Below the pieces are notes generated by a model. It had not been told where the DNA came from. It ran no database searches and saw nothing but the letters and a program-made list of their open reading frames with translations. A program made the translations under genes and the position numbers. From Oceanicola sp. 22II-s10i (GTDB taxonomy: Bacteria; Pseudomonadota; Alphaproteobacteria; Rhodobacterales; Rhodobacteraceae), in contig NZ_AQQU01000001.1 of the NCBI RefSeq assembly GCF_002210105.1, positions 1 to 64,000 of the forward strand: DNA of 64,000 bases, written 5' to 3'. Shown one piece after another: positions 8,246 to 18,082 of this stretch; position 1 is the stretch's first letter, and each line of letters begins with the position of its first letter.

Positions 8246-8551
8246 ATGCAGATTGTCACCCTCACCGCCGCCATCGCTATGGCCATTCTCGCCACCCAAT
8301 CCGCCGCGCAGGGCACCCCCTGCGCGCCCCGCCACAACGTGGTCGAGGGACTGGCCGAGAAATACGGCGAGAACCGCCGCGCCATCGGCGTCAGCGCCAA
8401 CAACATGGTGGTCGAGGTCTTTGCCTCGGACGCTTCGGGCACCTGGACGATCACGGTGACGAACGCTTCGGGCCTGACATGCCTCGTCGCCAGTGGCGAG
8501 GCCTTCGAGGCGCTGGCCGAGTCGCTGCCGGACCTGTCGGATCCCGCCTGA
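8246..8551 (+). CDS. small exported hypothetical protein (101 aa)
   Basis: Residues 1-22 (MQIVTLTAAIAMAILATQSAAQG) form a clear Sec signal peptide with an AQG-type cleavage site. The mature part is about 80 residues with two cysteines (one near the N-terminus, in GTPCAP, and one in LTCLV) that could form a disulfide. I do not recognise the family. It lies between the divergent mcl2 unit and mdh, 199 nt before mdh, so it may have its own promoter. The competing minus-strand frames lack any such feature. Confidence 0.6.
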   Translation: MQIVTLTAAIAMAILATQSAAQGTPCAPRHNVVEGLAEKYGENRRAIGVSANNMVVEVFASDASGTWTITVTNASGLTCLVASGEAFEALAESLPDLSDPA

Positions 8552-8711
8552 GGGCACCGGTCGCGCGCGAACCGGCGGCGCATTCAGGCCGCATCCATGT
8601 GATGCGCCCTGCCCAAGACATTGACTCCGATCAGGAAAATGTCGCCCTCCGCGCGGCCGAGTGCCACCGCGCGCATGGAGCGCCCTTGCGCGGCGCGTGC
8701 GAAACGCCTAG

Positions 8712-9713
<1,002 letters not shown>

Positions 9714-9731
9714 TAGGTCAGCATTTCGTGG

Positions 9732-9763
9732 AAAGGCCCGGCCCTGTGCCGGGCCTTTTCGTT
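9732..9763 (+). terminator. rho-independent terminator of mdh
   Basis: AAAGGCCCGG (9732-9741) pairs with CCGGGCCTTT (9749-9758) around a 7-nt loop, followed by TTC GTTTG. It begins 19 nt after the mdh stop codon. Confidence 0.9.
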
Positions 9764-10183
9764 TGTGACGGGGCCAGCCGACGCCTGCCTGAATTGACCA
9801 CGTTGGGAGCCTGCCCGTGGGTGGGCGCTCCCGACGACTGAACGGCGCGTTTTATCCCGCCACACCCCACCTTTGCCCAGGGTCATCGCGCGGATTTCAC
9901 AGCGCCTACCCGCCGGGACGGGCAGCCGCTTGGCGCGGCGGCTTCGCCTTGATTCCGCGCCTGTTGGGAACTGATCGAAACGCCCCCGCCTCTGGAGACG
10001 GGTTGCAGAACTGATTTGAAAATGACTCTTTCGCACAAGTTCATAGCGGACCGCACGGGCGCCCCCGACCCTGCCCGCTCGGCTGCAACCGCGCCGAACC
10101 AACCCGAAGGACGGGCGCCAACCCCATGAGTCTCTTGGCTTCGCCGCCACTCCCGACCTGATTTGGTATCACCATTTCCCCTT
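9764..10183. other. long intergenic region upstream of sucC
   Basis: With the operator that follows, the mdh-sucC gap is 607 nt. I see no supported gene here; the 65-codon frame at 9817-10014 has no family resemblance or ribosome site. A degenerate half-site-like GGTATCAC at 10165-10172 lies 20 bp before the first operator box and may be a weak third box. Downstream, at 10264-10286, ATGCCA and TGGCAT form a short inverted repeat in the probable sucC leader. Confidence 0.45.
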
Positions 10184-10214
10184 TGTGATCACACGATTTC
10201 TGCCTGTGATCACA
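10184..10214 (+). promoter_or_regulatory. paired palindromic operator upstream of sucC (two TGTGATCACA boxes, 21 bp apart)
   Basis: Two perfect TGTGATCACA palindromes lie at 10184-10193 and 10205-10214; their cores (10185-10192, 10206-10213) are exactly 21 bp apart. The nearer centre is about 111 bp from the sucC ATG. Read on each gene's sense strand, both this pair and the sdhC pair have TTTGTGATCAC, about 10-11 variable bases, then TGTGATCACA. This indicates a shared regulator of the two TCA operons acting as two dimers on one DNA face. Confidence 0.75.
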
Positions 10215-10320
10215 AATCAAAGAAATTCGGCGGAAAACCCCGATTGTCTGAAAAAATCCGTTCATGCCATGGCAAGGTAGTGGCATTACGCCCGCACCAG
10301 CAGCAGAAGGGACGGATTTC

Positions 10321-11514
10321 ATGAATATCCATGAATACCAGGCCAAGGCACTTCTCCGCGAATACGGATGTCCGGTATCGGACGGCCGCGCGGTTCTGAA
10401 GGCGGAAGAGGCCAAGACCGCGGCGGGCGAGCTTGATGGCCCGCTCTGGGTGGTCAAGGCGCAGATTCACGCCGGCGGCCGCGGCAAGGGCAAGTTCAAG
10501 GAAGCCGACGCAGGCGACAAGGGCGGTGTCCGCCTTGCCAAGTCGGTCGAGGAAGCCGCCGAGGAAGCCAAGAAGATGCTTGGCCGCACCCTCGTGACGC
10601 ACCAGACCGGCCCGGCGGGCAAGCAGGTCAACCGCATCTACATCGAAGACGGCTCGGACATCGAGCGCGAGCTCTACCTCGCCCTGCTCGTCGACCGCCA
10701 GACCTCGGCCATCTCCTTCGTCTGCTCGACCGAGGGCGGCATGGACATCGAGGAAGTCGCGGCCAAGACGCCCGAGAAAATCCTCAGCTTCTCTGTCGAG
10801 CCCGCGACCGGCTACCAGCCGTTCCACGGCCGCCGCATCGCCTTCGCCCTCGGGCTCGAAGGCAAGCAGGTCAAGGCCTGTGTCGACCTGATGGGCAAGC
10901 TCTTCAAGGCCTTCACCGAGAAGGACATGGAGATGCTGGAGATCAACCCGCTGATCGTCATGAAGGACGGCAACCTCAAGCTGCTCGACGCCAAGCTCGG
11001 CTTCGACGGCAACGCGCTCTACCGCCATTCCGACATCCAGGCGCTGCGCGACGAGACCGAGGAAGACCCCAAGGAACTCGCCGCCTCCAAGTACGACCTG
11101 AACTACATCGCGCTCGATGGTGAGATCGGCTGCATGGTGAACGGCGCGGGTCTGGCCATGGCGACGATGGACATCATCAAGCTCTACGGTGCCGAACCCG
11201 CCAACTTCCTCGATGTCGGCGGCGGCGCGACCAAGGAGAAGGTGACCGAGGCGTTCAAGATCATCACCTCGGACCCGAACGTCAAAGGCATCCTCGTCAA
11301 CATCTTCGGCGGCATCATGCGCTGCGACGTCATCGCCGAAGGCGTGGTCGCGGCGGTCAAGGAAGTCGGCCTGAAGGTTCCGCTGGTCGTCCGGCTGGAA
11401 GGCACCAACGTCGAGAAGGGCAAGGAGATCATCGCGAACTCCGGCCTGAACGTCGTGGCCGCCGACAACCTGTCCGACGGCGCCGAGAAGATCGTCAAAG
11501 CGGTGAAGGGCTGA
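10321..11514 (+). CDS. sucC: succinyl-CoA synthetase (ADP-forming) beta subunit SucC
   Basis: SucC binds the nucleotide and couples succinyl-CoA cleavage to ADP phosphorylation. It is 397 residues: an ATP-grasp N-terminal part ([30 protein letters not shown] binds nucleotide) and a CoA-ligase C-terminal part with [13 protein letters not shown] and [11 protein letters not shown] chose the ATG at 10321 because AGAAGGGACGG precedes it and the family always begins MNIHEYQ. It is the first gene of the sucC-X-sucD unit, under the paired operator. A 144-residue foreign-looking gene separates it from sucD, which is unusual. Confidence 0.97.
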   Translation: MNIHEYQAKALLREYGCPVSDGRAVLKAEEAKTAAGELDGPLWVVKAQIHAGGRGKGKFKEADAGDKGGVRLAKSVEEAAEEAKKMLGRTLVTHQTGPAGKQVNRIYIEDGSDIERELYLALLVDRQTSAISFVCSTEGGMDIEEVAAKTPEKILSFSVEPATGYQPFHGRRIAFALGLEGKQVKACVDLMGKLFKAFTEKDMEMLEINPLIVMKDGNLKLLDAKLGFDGNALYRHSDIQALRDETEEDPKELAASKYDLNYIALDGEIGCMVNGAGLAMATMDIIKLYGAEPANFLDVGGGATKEKVTEAFKIITSDPNVKGILVNIFGGIMRCDVIAEGVVAAVKEVGLKVPLVVRLEGTNVEKGKEIIANSGLNVVAADNLSDGAEKIVKAVKG

Positions 11515-11520
11515 GTTCGG

Positions 11521-11955
11521 ATGAACTACGGCGCGGCATTCAACGAACTCGGCTACTGCTTAGTCAATAATCGCAGGGATTGGTCAGCAGCGAGCGATTC
11601 CGGCGTTTGCCTTGCCTTGTTCACACAACTTAAGGGCGTCGAAAATAAGCGACCTTACATCGATTATTGGGAAGCATTTCCCAGTTTGGACGATGCTGAG
11701 TACTGGATAGGTCAATCGGGAAATTCGCTCCGCAAGCAGCATATAATGGAAGCGATCCAAAGGTTTGAGCGGAGGATTGACGTGGTCCTCTGTGACGGTG
11801 ATCCACAGAAAGGGTTCGGCAATGCGGAACCCTGGCAAGTGGAAAGGCGCAAGGGCTTTTGGGCAATTACCCGTTTTGACCCTTCGACAGGATATTTTCG
11901 CGCGGAAGTTTTTGCTCCGGGCGAATCTGTACAAAACAAAGTCAAGGAGGCCTGA
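11521..11955 (+). CDS. unidentified protein embedded between sucC and sucD (144 aa, about 50% GC)
   Basis: A 144-residue soluble protein, aromatic-rich ([45 protein letters not shown]), with no signal peptide or membrane helix. I do not recognise the family with confidence. By hand count the first 420 bases are about 50% GC against roughly 63-66% for sucC and sucD, and codons such as TTA and ATA appear that neighbours avoid, so recent transfer is likely. It starts 6 nt after sucC and its last codons contain AAGGAGG, the ribosome site of sucD, whose ATG follows after 1 nt. It therefore sits inside the operon without breaking it. No transposase or terminal repeats are visible. Confidence 0.75.
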   Translation: MNYGAAFNELGYCLVNNRRDWSAASDSGVCLALFTQLKGVENKRPYIDYWEAFPSLDDAEYWIGQSGNSLRKQHIMEAIQRFERRIDVVLCDGDPQKGFGNAEPWQVERRKGFWAITRFDPSTGYFRAEVFAPGESVQNKVKEA

Positions 11956-11956
11956 C

Positions 11957-12838
11957 ATGGCCGTTCTCGTAGACGAAAACACCAAGGTGATCTGCCAGGG
12001 CCTCACCGGCTCTCAGGGCACCTTCCACACCGAACAGGCGATTGCCTACGGCACCAAGATGGTCGGCGGCGTCGTCCCCGGCAAAGGCGGGCAGAGCCAT
12101 CTGGACCTGCCGGTCTTCAACTCGGTGCACGAAGCGATCGACGTGACCGGGGCGAATGCCTCTGTCATCTACGTTCCGCCGCCGTTCGCCGCGGACTCGA
12201 TCCTCGAAGCGATCGACGCGGAAATGCCGCTGATCATCTGCATCACCGAGGGCATTCCGGTGCTCGACATGATGAAGGTGAAGGCCGCGCTCCGGACCTC
12301 CAAGTCGCGCCTGATCGGGCCGAACTGCCCGGGCGTCATCACCCCCGGCGCCTGCAAGATCGGCATCATGCCCGGACACATCCATAAACGTGGCAGCGTC
12401 GGGGTTGTCAGCCGCTCGGGAACGCTGACCTATGAGGCTGTGAAACAGACCACCGATGCGGGGCTGGGCCAGTCCAGCGCTGTCGGCATCGGCGGCGACC
12501 CGATCAAGGGGACGGAGCATATCGAGGTGCTGGAGATGTTCCTGGCCGATCCCGAGACGCAATCGATCATCATGATCGGCGAGATCGGCGGCTCGGCCGA
12601 GGAAGAAGCCGCGCAGTTCCTGAAGGACGAGGCGAAAAAGGGCCGGTCCAAGCCGACCGCGGGCTTCATCGCGGGCCGCACCGCCCCTCCGGGCCGCCGC
12701 ATGGGCCACGCGGGCGCCATCGTCGCCGGTGGCAAGGGCGGCGCCGAGGACAAGATCGAGGCGATGAAGAGCGCCGGGATCGTGGTCGCGGACAGCCCCG
12801 CGGCACTGGGCGAGGCCGTGCTGAAGGCCATCGGCTGA
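11957..12838 (+). CDS. sucD: succinyl-CoA synthetase alpha subunit SucD
   Basis: SucD carries the phosphohistidine and binds CoA. At 293 residues it has the normal length. CoA-binding Rossmann segments ([22 protein letters not shown]), [10 protein letters not shown] and the active-site His251 in [15 protein letters not shown] are all present. Its ribosome site AAGGAGG lies in the 3' end of the inserted gene upstream. With SucC it converts succinyl-CoA to succinate. Downstream is a 60-nt gap and a run of accessory genes before sucA. Confidence 0.97.
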   Translation: MAVLVDENTKVICQGLTGSQGTFHTEQAIAYGTKMVGGVVPGKGGQSHLDLPVFNSVHEAIDVTGANASVIYVPPPFAADSILEAIDAEMPLIICITEGIPVLDMMKVKAALRTSKSRLIGPNCPGVITPGACKIGIMPGHIHKRGSVGVVSRSGTLTYEAVKQTTDAGLGQSSAVGIGGDPIKGTEHIEVLEMFLADPETQSIIMIGEIGGSAEEEAAQFLKDEAKKGRSKPTAGFIAGRTAPPGRRMGHAGAIVAGGKGGAEDKIEAMKSAGIVVADSPAALGEAVLKAIG

Positions 12839-12898
12839 GGCCGGACGAAAAGACCGCTCCGGGCGATCCCCGCCCGGAGTTGAACCAGGGAAACGGCC

Positions 12899-12991
12899 AT
12901 GGGCCAGACGGACAAAAGTCAGGACGCGCAGGACCCGTCACCCAGCTTGGGTGAGCGCCGTCGTTCCGCACTGCCGGAGGCACGCCCATGA
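12899..12991 (+). CDS. possible 30-residue leader or microprotein coupled to the next gene
   Basis: ATG at 12899 preceded by CAGGGAAACG opens a 30-codon frame (MGQTDKSQDAQDPSPSL...) whose TGA overlaps the ATG of the next gene in an ATGA junction. It is hydrophilic, rich in Asp, Gln, Ser, Pro and Arg, and resembles no known family. The overlap suggests it serves mainly to deliver ribosomes to the following start, or it is a true microprotein. It may also be chance. Confidence 0.35.
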   Translation: MGQTDKSQDAQDPSPSLGERRRSALPEARP

Positions 12992-13740
12992 CCGGCGTCC
13001 CCTCCGTGTCCCGCACCCGTGTGGCACCCGATCTGGCCGTGCTCGACGCGGCCTGCCTGCTTCTGCCCCGCGAAACCGGCCGCGACGGCGCGCCGCAGCC
13101 CCGGATACGCCATACGGCTGAGCGGGCCGACAGCGTGCGCCGTGCGCTGGAACGCGGCGGTTTCGCCTTTACCGCCGACGCCCGCGCCCTGCGGGCGATC
13201 CGCAAGGCGCACTACCTCGACTGGGCCTATGCCAGCCCCCTGCCCCCGCGCCGCGACTGGCCGCTGCGGCTGCACCGTGGCCGCATCCGTGCCGCCGGCA
13301 ACGCCCCCGACGGTCCCCGCTTCGACCGGCGCGGCGTCTGGAGCCGCCCCGCCCCCGGCTGGGCTGGCACCGATATGGGACAGATGGCTTCCGCCACCGG
13401 CTTTTTCCGCCACGCATCCGCCGACATCCGCATCGCGCTGGCCACCGACAGCTATTGCGGCGGCAGCGTCACGCTCGCGCTGATGAGCGGGACCGACATG
13501 GCCGCGCATTTTCCCGCGCTGACCGGAGCCGCCGTCTATCGCCAGTTCGCCGAACCCACCGACGGCTACCACACCGCCGCGTGGACACGCGGCAGCCGCA
13601 GCCTCGACTGGCGCCGGGGGACGGCACAGCGCGGCGATGCGCGGATCTTCGACCGCAGGCACTGGTTCGTCGCGGGCGAGAACGGCCAACGCCCCTGGCT
13701 CTACCTGCACGCCATGGCCAGCCACGGGAACATGACCTGA
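12988..13740 (+). CDS. hypothetical protein between sucD and sucA (250 aa)
   Basis: A 250-residue protein of unknown family, Arg- and aromatic-rich, without signal peptide or membrane helix. Visible segments include RAIRKAHYLDWAYASPLPPRRDWPLRLHRGRIRA and a C-terminal RHWFVAGENGQRPWLYLHAMASHG. Base composition matches its neighbours. It begins in an ATGA overlap with the micro-ORF and is followed after 40 nt by a DUF805 gene. Codon-phase bias across the frame supports real coding. No function can be given. Confidence 0.55.
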   Translation: MTGVPSVSRTRVAPDLAVLDAACLLLPRETGRDGAPQPRIRHTAERADSVRRALERGGFAFTADARALRAIRKAHYLDWAYASPLPPRRDWPLRLHRGRIRAAGNAPDGPRFDRRGVWSRPAPGWAGTDMGQMASATGFFRHASADIRIALATDSYCGGSVTLALMSGTDMAAHFPALTGAAVYRQFAEPTDGYHTAAWTRGSRSLDWRRGTAQRGDARIFDRRHWFVAGENGQRPWLYLHAMASHGNMT

Positions 13741-13780
13741 TGCGCGCTCATCCAGCAGATACCCCGAACGAGGCCCGCAC

Positions 13781-14323
13781 ATGAGCTTCACCGACTCGAT
13801 CCGCACCTGCTTCCGCAAATACGTCACCTTCTCGGGCCGCGCCTCGCGCCCGGAATACTGGTGGTTCGTGCTGTTCCTGTTCATCGGCCAGATCGTGGCC
13901 GGGATCCTCGACGCCATGATCTTCGGCACGGGCGAGGTCGTCGTGACCGACACCTCCGTCTCGGCCAGCAGCGACGGCCCGATCGGCGGGCTGTTCTCGC
14001 TCGCCACGCTCCTGCCCGCGCTGGCGGCGGCATGGCGGCGGATGCACGACACGGGCCGGTCCGGGCTCTACGTGCTGTATCCGCTGATCGCGATGGTGGG
14101 CATCGCGTCCTTCATCGGCATGGTCGGCGGCTTCGACCTGATCGTCGGCGGCGACATATCGGGGCTTTTCACCGGCATCGTCGGCGTGATCCTGATCCTT
14201 GCCCTGATCGTGCTCGCCCTGTCGCCCCTGATCGTCCTGTTCTGGCTGACACGACCGACACAGCCTGAAACCAACCAGTGGGGTCCGCCCCCGCGCGCGC
14301 AGATGACAGAGGGAACGGTGTGA
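13781..14323 (+). CDS. DUF805 family membrane protein
   Basis: A 180-residue inner-membrane protein recognised by the DUF805 opening: MSFTDSIRTCFRKYVTFSGRASRPEYWWFVLF, followed by a membrane helix, the AAWRRMHDTGRSG loop typical of the family, and two more helices ending in a short PTQPETNQWGPPP tail. Function is unknown; relatives include E. coli YhaH/YhaI. It shares one base with the hydrolase gene downstream (TGATG), so the two are translationally coupled. Confidence 0.85.
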   Translation: MSFTDSIRTCFRKYVTFSGRASRPEYWWFVLFLFIGQIVAGILDAMIFGTGEVVVTDTSVSASSDGPIGGLFSLATLLPALAAAWRRMHDTGRSGLYVLYPLIAMVGIASFIGMVGGFDLIVGGDISGLFTGIVGVILILALIVLALSPLIVLFWLTRPTQPETNQWGPPPRAQMTEGTV

Positions 14324-15081
14324 TGAGACTTCATGCGACACGACGTCTTGCGGCCGGGCTTGTCCCCGCATTGATGGCCATCATGGCGCTGGCCCTGCCC
14401 GCCGCGGCGCTGGACATGGGCCAGCTCAAGGGCGAGGTCTTCGGACAGGGCAACCGCAACCTGGTGGTCGTCCTGCACGGCGACAGCGGTCCGGGCGAAG
14501 GACGCATGTCGGATTTCGCCAAGTCCGTCGCGGCGCAGGCCCCCGGCAGCACGGTCGTCGCGCTGACGCGTCCCGGCTTCAGCGGTCGCACCGGCCGCAG
14601 CCCCGGCGAAAACTCGTCCAAGGACCACTACACAAAGCGCAACAACCAGCTTCTGGCGCAGTCGATCTCGGCCATGCGGCAGTCGCTCAAGCCGGGCCGC
14701 ACCATCGTCGTCGGCCATTCCGGCGGCGCGGCGCAGACTGCGATCGTCAACGGCCTGTATCCCGGCCTGATCGACGTTGCGGTCCTCGTCGGCTGCCCCT
14801 GCAACGTCCCCGCGTGGCGCGTCAGCCGGAAAGGCAGCAACAACTGGACGCAGAGCCAGTCGCCGCATGACGTGGTCGGCGGACTGCGCAAGGGCACGAC
14901 CGTGATCCTGCTGACCAATCGCGGCGACAGCAACACCCTGCCCCGCTTCGCCGAAGAATACGCCGCGCTGGCCAAACGGGCCGGTGCGCGCGTCACCCTG
15001 CAAATTCCCTCGGGCGGCGGCCACGGCTTCCGTACCTACCAGGACCGGACACTGGGCCTGGTGAAACAGGTCCTCAAGTGA
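14323..15081 (+). CDS. exported alpha/beta-hydrolase
   Basis: A 252-residue alpha/beta-hydrolase with an N-terminal signal peptide (about residues 1-29, ending LPAAALD), so it acts in the periplasm or is secreted. HG at residues 52-53 is the oxyanion segment, GHSGG holds the nucleophile Ser133, Asp202 in NRGDS and His234 in GGGHGF complete the probable triad. Two cysteines (GCPCN, 158 and 160) are adjacent. Substrate unknown. The start at 14323 was chosen because it overlaps the DUF805 stop and yields a clean signal peptide. It ends 37 nt before sucA. Confidence 0.75.
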   Translation: MRLHATRRLAAGLVPALMAIMALALPAAALDMGQLKGEVFGQGNRNLVVVLHGDSGPGEGRMSDFAKSVAAQAPGSTVVALTRPGFSGRTGRSPGENSSKDHYTKRNNQLLAQSISAMRQSLKPGRTIVVGHSGGAAQTAIVNGLYPGLIDVAVLVGCPCNVPAWRVSRKGSNNWTQSQSPHDVVGGLRKGTTVILLTNRGDSNTLPRFAEEYAALAKRAGARVTLQIPSGGGHGFRTYQDRTLGLVKQVLK

Positions 15082-15118
15082 CCGAAACCGCCGAACGACT
15101 CATCCCCAAGGTGCTCTC

Positions 15119-18079
15119 ATGACCGACCAAAGCTCAAACGACGTCTTCCACGCCTCCAGCTTCATGCAGGGGCACAACGCGGAATACCTCGAACAGCTCT
15201 ACGCCCGCTACGCCAACGATCCCGCGTCGGTGGACGAAAGCTGGGCCGCGTTCTTCAAGAGCCTCGGCGACGACGACCGCAGCGTGAAGGCCGAGGCGCA
15301 GGGCGCATCCTGGACCCGCGCCGACTGGCCGCCGACCCCGAACGACGACCTGACCGCCGCGCTGGACGGCATGTGGCCGCAACCCGCCGAGGCGAAGGGC
15401 GCGGGCGAGAAAATCCGCGCCAAGGCCGCCGAAAAGGGGATCGAGGTCACGGACGAGGCGATCAAGCGCGCCGTGCTCGACTCCGTCCGTGCGCTGATGA
15501 TCATCCGGGCCTACCGGATCCGCGGCCACCTTGCCGCCGACCTCGACCCGCTGGGGATGCGGGACGAAAGCGCGCATCCGGAGCTTGACCCGAAATCCTA
15601 CGGCTTCTCCGAGGCCGACATGGACCGGCCGATCTTCCTCGACAAGGTCCTCGGCCTCGACGTCGCGCCGATGCGGCAGATCATCGAGATCGTGAAGCGG
15701 ACCTACTGCGGCACCTTCGCGCTGCAGTACATGCACATCTCGAACCCCGAGGAAGCCGGCTGGCTGAAGGAACGGATCGAGGGCTTCGACAAGGAGATCA
15801 AGTTCACCAAGGAAGGCCGCCGCGCCATCCTGAACAAGCTGGTCGAAGCCGAGGGCTACGAGAAGTTCCTGCACGTCAAGTACATGGGCACCAAGCGCTT
15901 CGGCCTCGACGGCGGCGAGGCGCTGATCCCCGCGATGGAGCAGATCATCAAGCGCGGCGGCAACCTCGGCGCGAAGGAGGTCGTGATCGGCATGCCGCAC
16001 CGCGGCCGCCTGAACGTGCTCGCCAACGTGATGAACAAGCCCTACCGCGCGATCTTCAACGAATTCCAGGGCGGCAGCTTCAAGCCCGAGGATGTCGACG
16101 GGTCGGGCGACGTGAAATACCACCTCGGCGCGTCGTCGGACCGTGAATTCGACGGCAACACCGTGCACCTGTCGCTGACCGCCAACCCCTCGCACCTCGA
16201 GGCGGTGAACCCCGTCGTCCTCGGCAAGGCGCGCGCGAAACAGGCGCAGCTGAACGACCATAACCGCACCGCCGTCATCCCCGTGCTGCTGCACGGCGAC
16301 GCGGCCTTTGCCGGTCAGGGAGTCGTGGCCGAGTGCTTCGGCCTCTCGGGCCTCGTCGGGCACCGCACCGGCGGCACGATCCATATCGTCGTAAACAACC
16401 AGATCGGCTTTACCACCGCGCCGCACTTCTCGCGTTCGTCGCCCTACCCGACGGACATCGCCCTGATGGTCGAGGCGCCGATCTTCCACGTGAACGGCGA
16501 CGATCCGGAGGCCGTGGTGCACGCCGCCAAGGTCGCGACCGAGTTCCGCCAGAAGTTCCACAAGGACGTGGTCATCGACATCTTCTGCTACCGCCGCTTC
16601 GGTCACAACGAAGGCGACGAGCCGATGTTCACCAACCCGGTGATGTACAAGAAAATCAAGGGCCACAAGACGACGCTCAGCCTCTACACCGATCGTCTGG
16701 TCAAGGACGGCCTGATCCCCGAGGGCGAGATCGAGGACATGAAGGCCGCGTTCCAGTCCCACCTGAACGAGGAGTTCGAGGCCGGCAAGGATTACAAGCC
16801 GAACAAGGCCGACTGGCTGGACGGCAAATGGTCGGGTCTCGAGCGCGAGCAGGAGGATTACCAGCGCGGCGAAACCGCCATCGCCGAGGAGACGTTCAAG
16901 GAGATCGGCAAGGCGCTGTCGTCCGCGCCCGACGGCTTCCCCCTGCACCGGACGGTCGAACGCCTGCTGGAAACCAAGAAGCAGATGTTCGAAACCGGCG
17001 AAGGCTTCGACTGGGCCACGGGCGAGGCGCTGGCCTTCGGCTCGCTGCTCACCGAAGGCTATCCGGTCCGTCTGGCCGGTCAGGATTCCACCCGCGGTAC
17101 GTTCAGCCAGCGGCATTCGGGCCTGATCAACCAGGAAACCGAGGAACGCTATTACCCGCTGAACAACATCCGCAACGGGCAGGCGCATTACGAGGTCATC
17201 GACTCGATGCTCTCGGAATACGCGGTGCTGGGCTTCGAATACGGCTACTCGCTGGCCGAACCGAACGCCCTGACCCTGTGGGAAGCGCAGTTCGGCGACT
17301 TCGCCAACGGCGCGCAGATCATGTTCGACCAGTTCATCAGCTCGGGCGAGTCCAAATGGCTGCGGATGTCCGGCCTCGTCTGCCTGCTGCCGCATGGCTA
17401 CGAAGGCCAGGGTCCGGAACACTCCTCGGCCCGTCTGGAACGGTTCCTGCAGATGTGCGGTCAGGACAACTGGATCGTCGCGAACTGCACGACTCCGGCG
17501 AACTACTTCCACATCCTGCGCCGCCAGCTGCACCGCAGCTTCCGCAAGCCGCTGATCCTGATGACGCCGAAATCGCTGCTGCGGCACAAGCTCGCGATTT
17601 CCAAGGCGGCGGACTTCACCACCGGCTCCAGCTTCCACCGCGTGCTCTGGGACGACGCCCAGTATGGCAACTCGGACACCAAGCTGGTCGCGGACGACAA
17701 GATCAAGCGCGTCGTCATGTGCTCGGGCAAGGTCTATTACGACCTGCTCGAGGAGCGTGACGCCCGCGGGATCGACGACATCTACCTCCTGCGGATCGAG
17801 CAGTTCTATCCTTTCCCGGCCATCTCGCTGGTCAAGGAACTGGAGCGCTTCCCGAACGCGGACATGGTGTGGTGCCAGGAAGAGCCCAAGAACCAGGGCG
17901 CCTGGAGCTTCATCGAACCGAACATCGAATGGGTGCTCGGCCGCATCAAGGCCAAGCACACGCGTCCCCAATACGCCGGCCGCGTCGCAACCGCGTCGCC
18001 CGCCACCGGCCTGGGGTCGCAACACAAGGCACAGCAAGCGGCGCTCGTGGACGAAGCGCTGACCATCGAAGGGAAATAA
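15119..18079 (+). CDS. sucA: 2-oxoglutarate dehydrogenase E1 component SucA
   Basis: Thiamine-diphosphate-dependent decarboxylase of the 2-oxoglutarate dehydrogenase complex. It is 986 residues, the full length for the family. The N-terminal E2-binding segment SFMQGHNAEYLEQLYARYANDP is present, as are IGMPHRGRLNVLANV, the TPP/Mg2+ region HGDAAFAGQGVVAECF with VNNQIGFTT, FCYRRFGHNEGDEP, and the transketolase-like C-terminal half with GQDSTRGTFSQRHS and LLPHGYEGQGPEHSS. It is followed at 3 nt by sucB. Identity is certain. Confidence 0.99.
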   Translation: MTDQSSNDVFHASSFMQGHNAEYLEQLYARYANDPASVDESWAAFFKSLGDDDRSVKAEAQGASWTRADWPPTPNDDLTAALDGMWPQPAEAKGAGEKIRAKAAEKGIEVTDEAIKRAVLDSVRALMIIRAYRIRGHLAADLDPLGMRDESAHPELDPKSYGFSEADMDRPIFLDKVLGLDVAPMRQIIEIVKRTYCGTFALQYMHISNPEEAGWLKERIEGFDKEIKFTKEGRRAILNKLVEAEGYEKFLHVKYMGTKRFGLDGGEALIPAMEQIIKRGGNLGAKEVVIGMPHRGRLNVLANVMNKPYRAIFNEFQGGSFKPEDVDGSGDVKYHLGASSDREFDGNTVHLSLTANPSHLEAVNPVVLGKARAKQAQLNDHNRTAVIPVLLHGDAAFAGQGVVAECFGLSGLVGHRTGGTIHIVVNNQIGFTTAPHFSRSSPYPTDIALMVEAPIFHVNGDDPEAVVHAAKVATEFRQKFHKDVVIDIFCYRRFGHNEGDEPMFTNPVMYKKIKGHKTTLSLYTDRLVKDGLIPEGEIEDMKAAFQSHLNEEFEAGKDYKPNKADWLDGKWSGLEREQEDYQRGETAIAEETFKEIGKALSSAPDGFPLHRTVERLLETKKQMFETGEGFDWATGEALAFGSLLTEGYPVRLAGQDSTRGTFSQRHSGLINQETEERYYPLNNIRNGQAHYEVIDSMLSEYAVLGFEYGYSLAEPNALTLWEAQFGDFANGAQIMFDQFISSGESKWLRMSGLVCLLPHGYEGQGPEHSSARLERFLQMCGQDNWIVANCTTPANYFHILRRQLHRSFRKPLILMTPKSLLRHKLAISKAADFTTGSSFHRVLWDDAQYGNSDTKLVADDKIKRVVMCSGKVYYDLLEERDARGIDDIYLLRIEQFYPFPAISLVKELERFPNADMVWCQEEPKNQGAWSFIEPNIEWVLGRIKAKHTRPQYAGRVATASPATGLGSQHKAQQAALVDEALTIEGK

Positions 18080-18082
18080 GGC

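Noticed and set aside
8098-8583. Minus-strand 161-codon frame covering the small exported protein gene
   Set aside because: The plus-strand frame has a convincing signal peptide and start, while this frame shows no feature of a protein family.
9817-10014. 65-codon frame between mdh and sucC
   Set aside because: No ribosome site, no family resemblance and composition like a random high-GC frame.
11521-11955. Insertion sequence or phage fragment at the low-GC gene
   Set aside because: No transposase or integrase similarity, no terminal inverted repeats and no target duplication were seen; a single transferred gene fits better.
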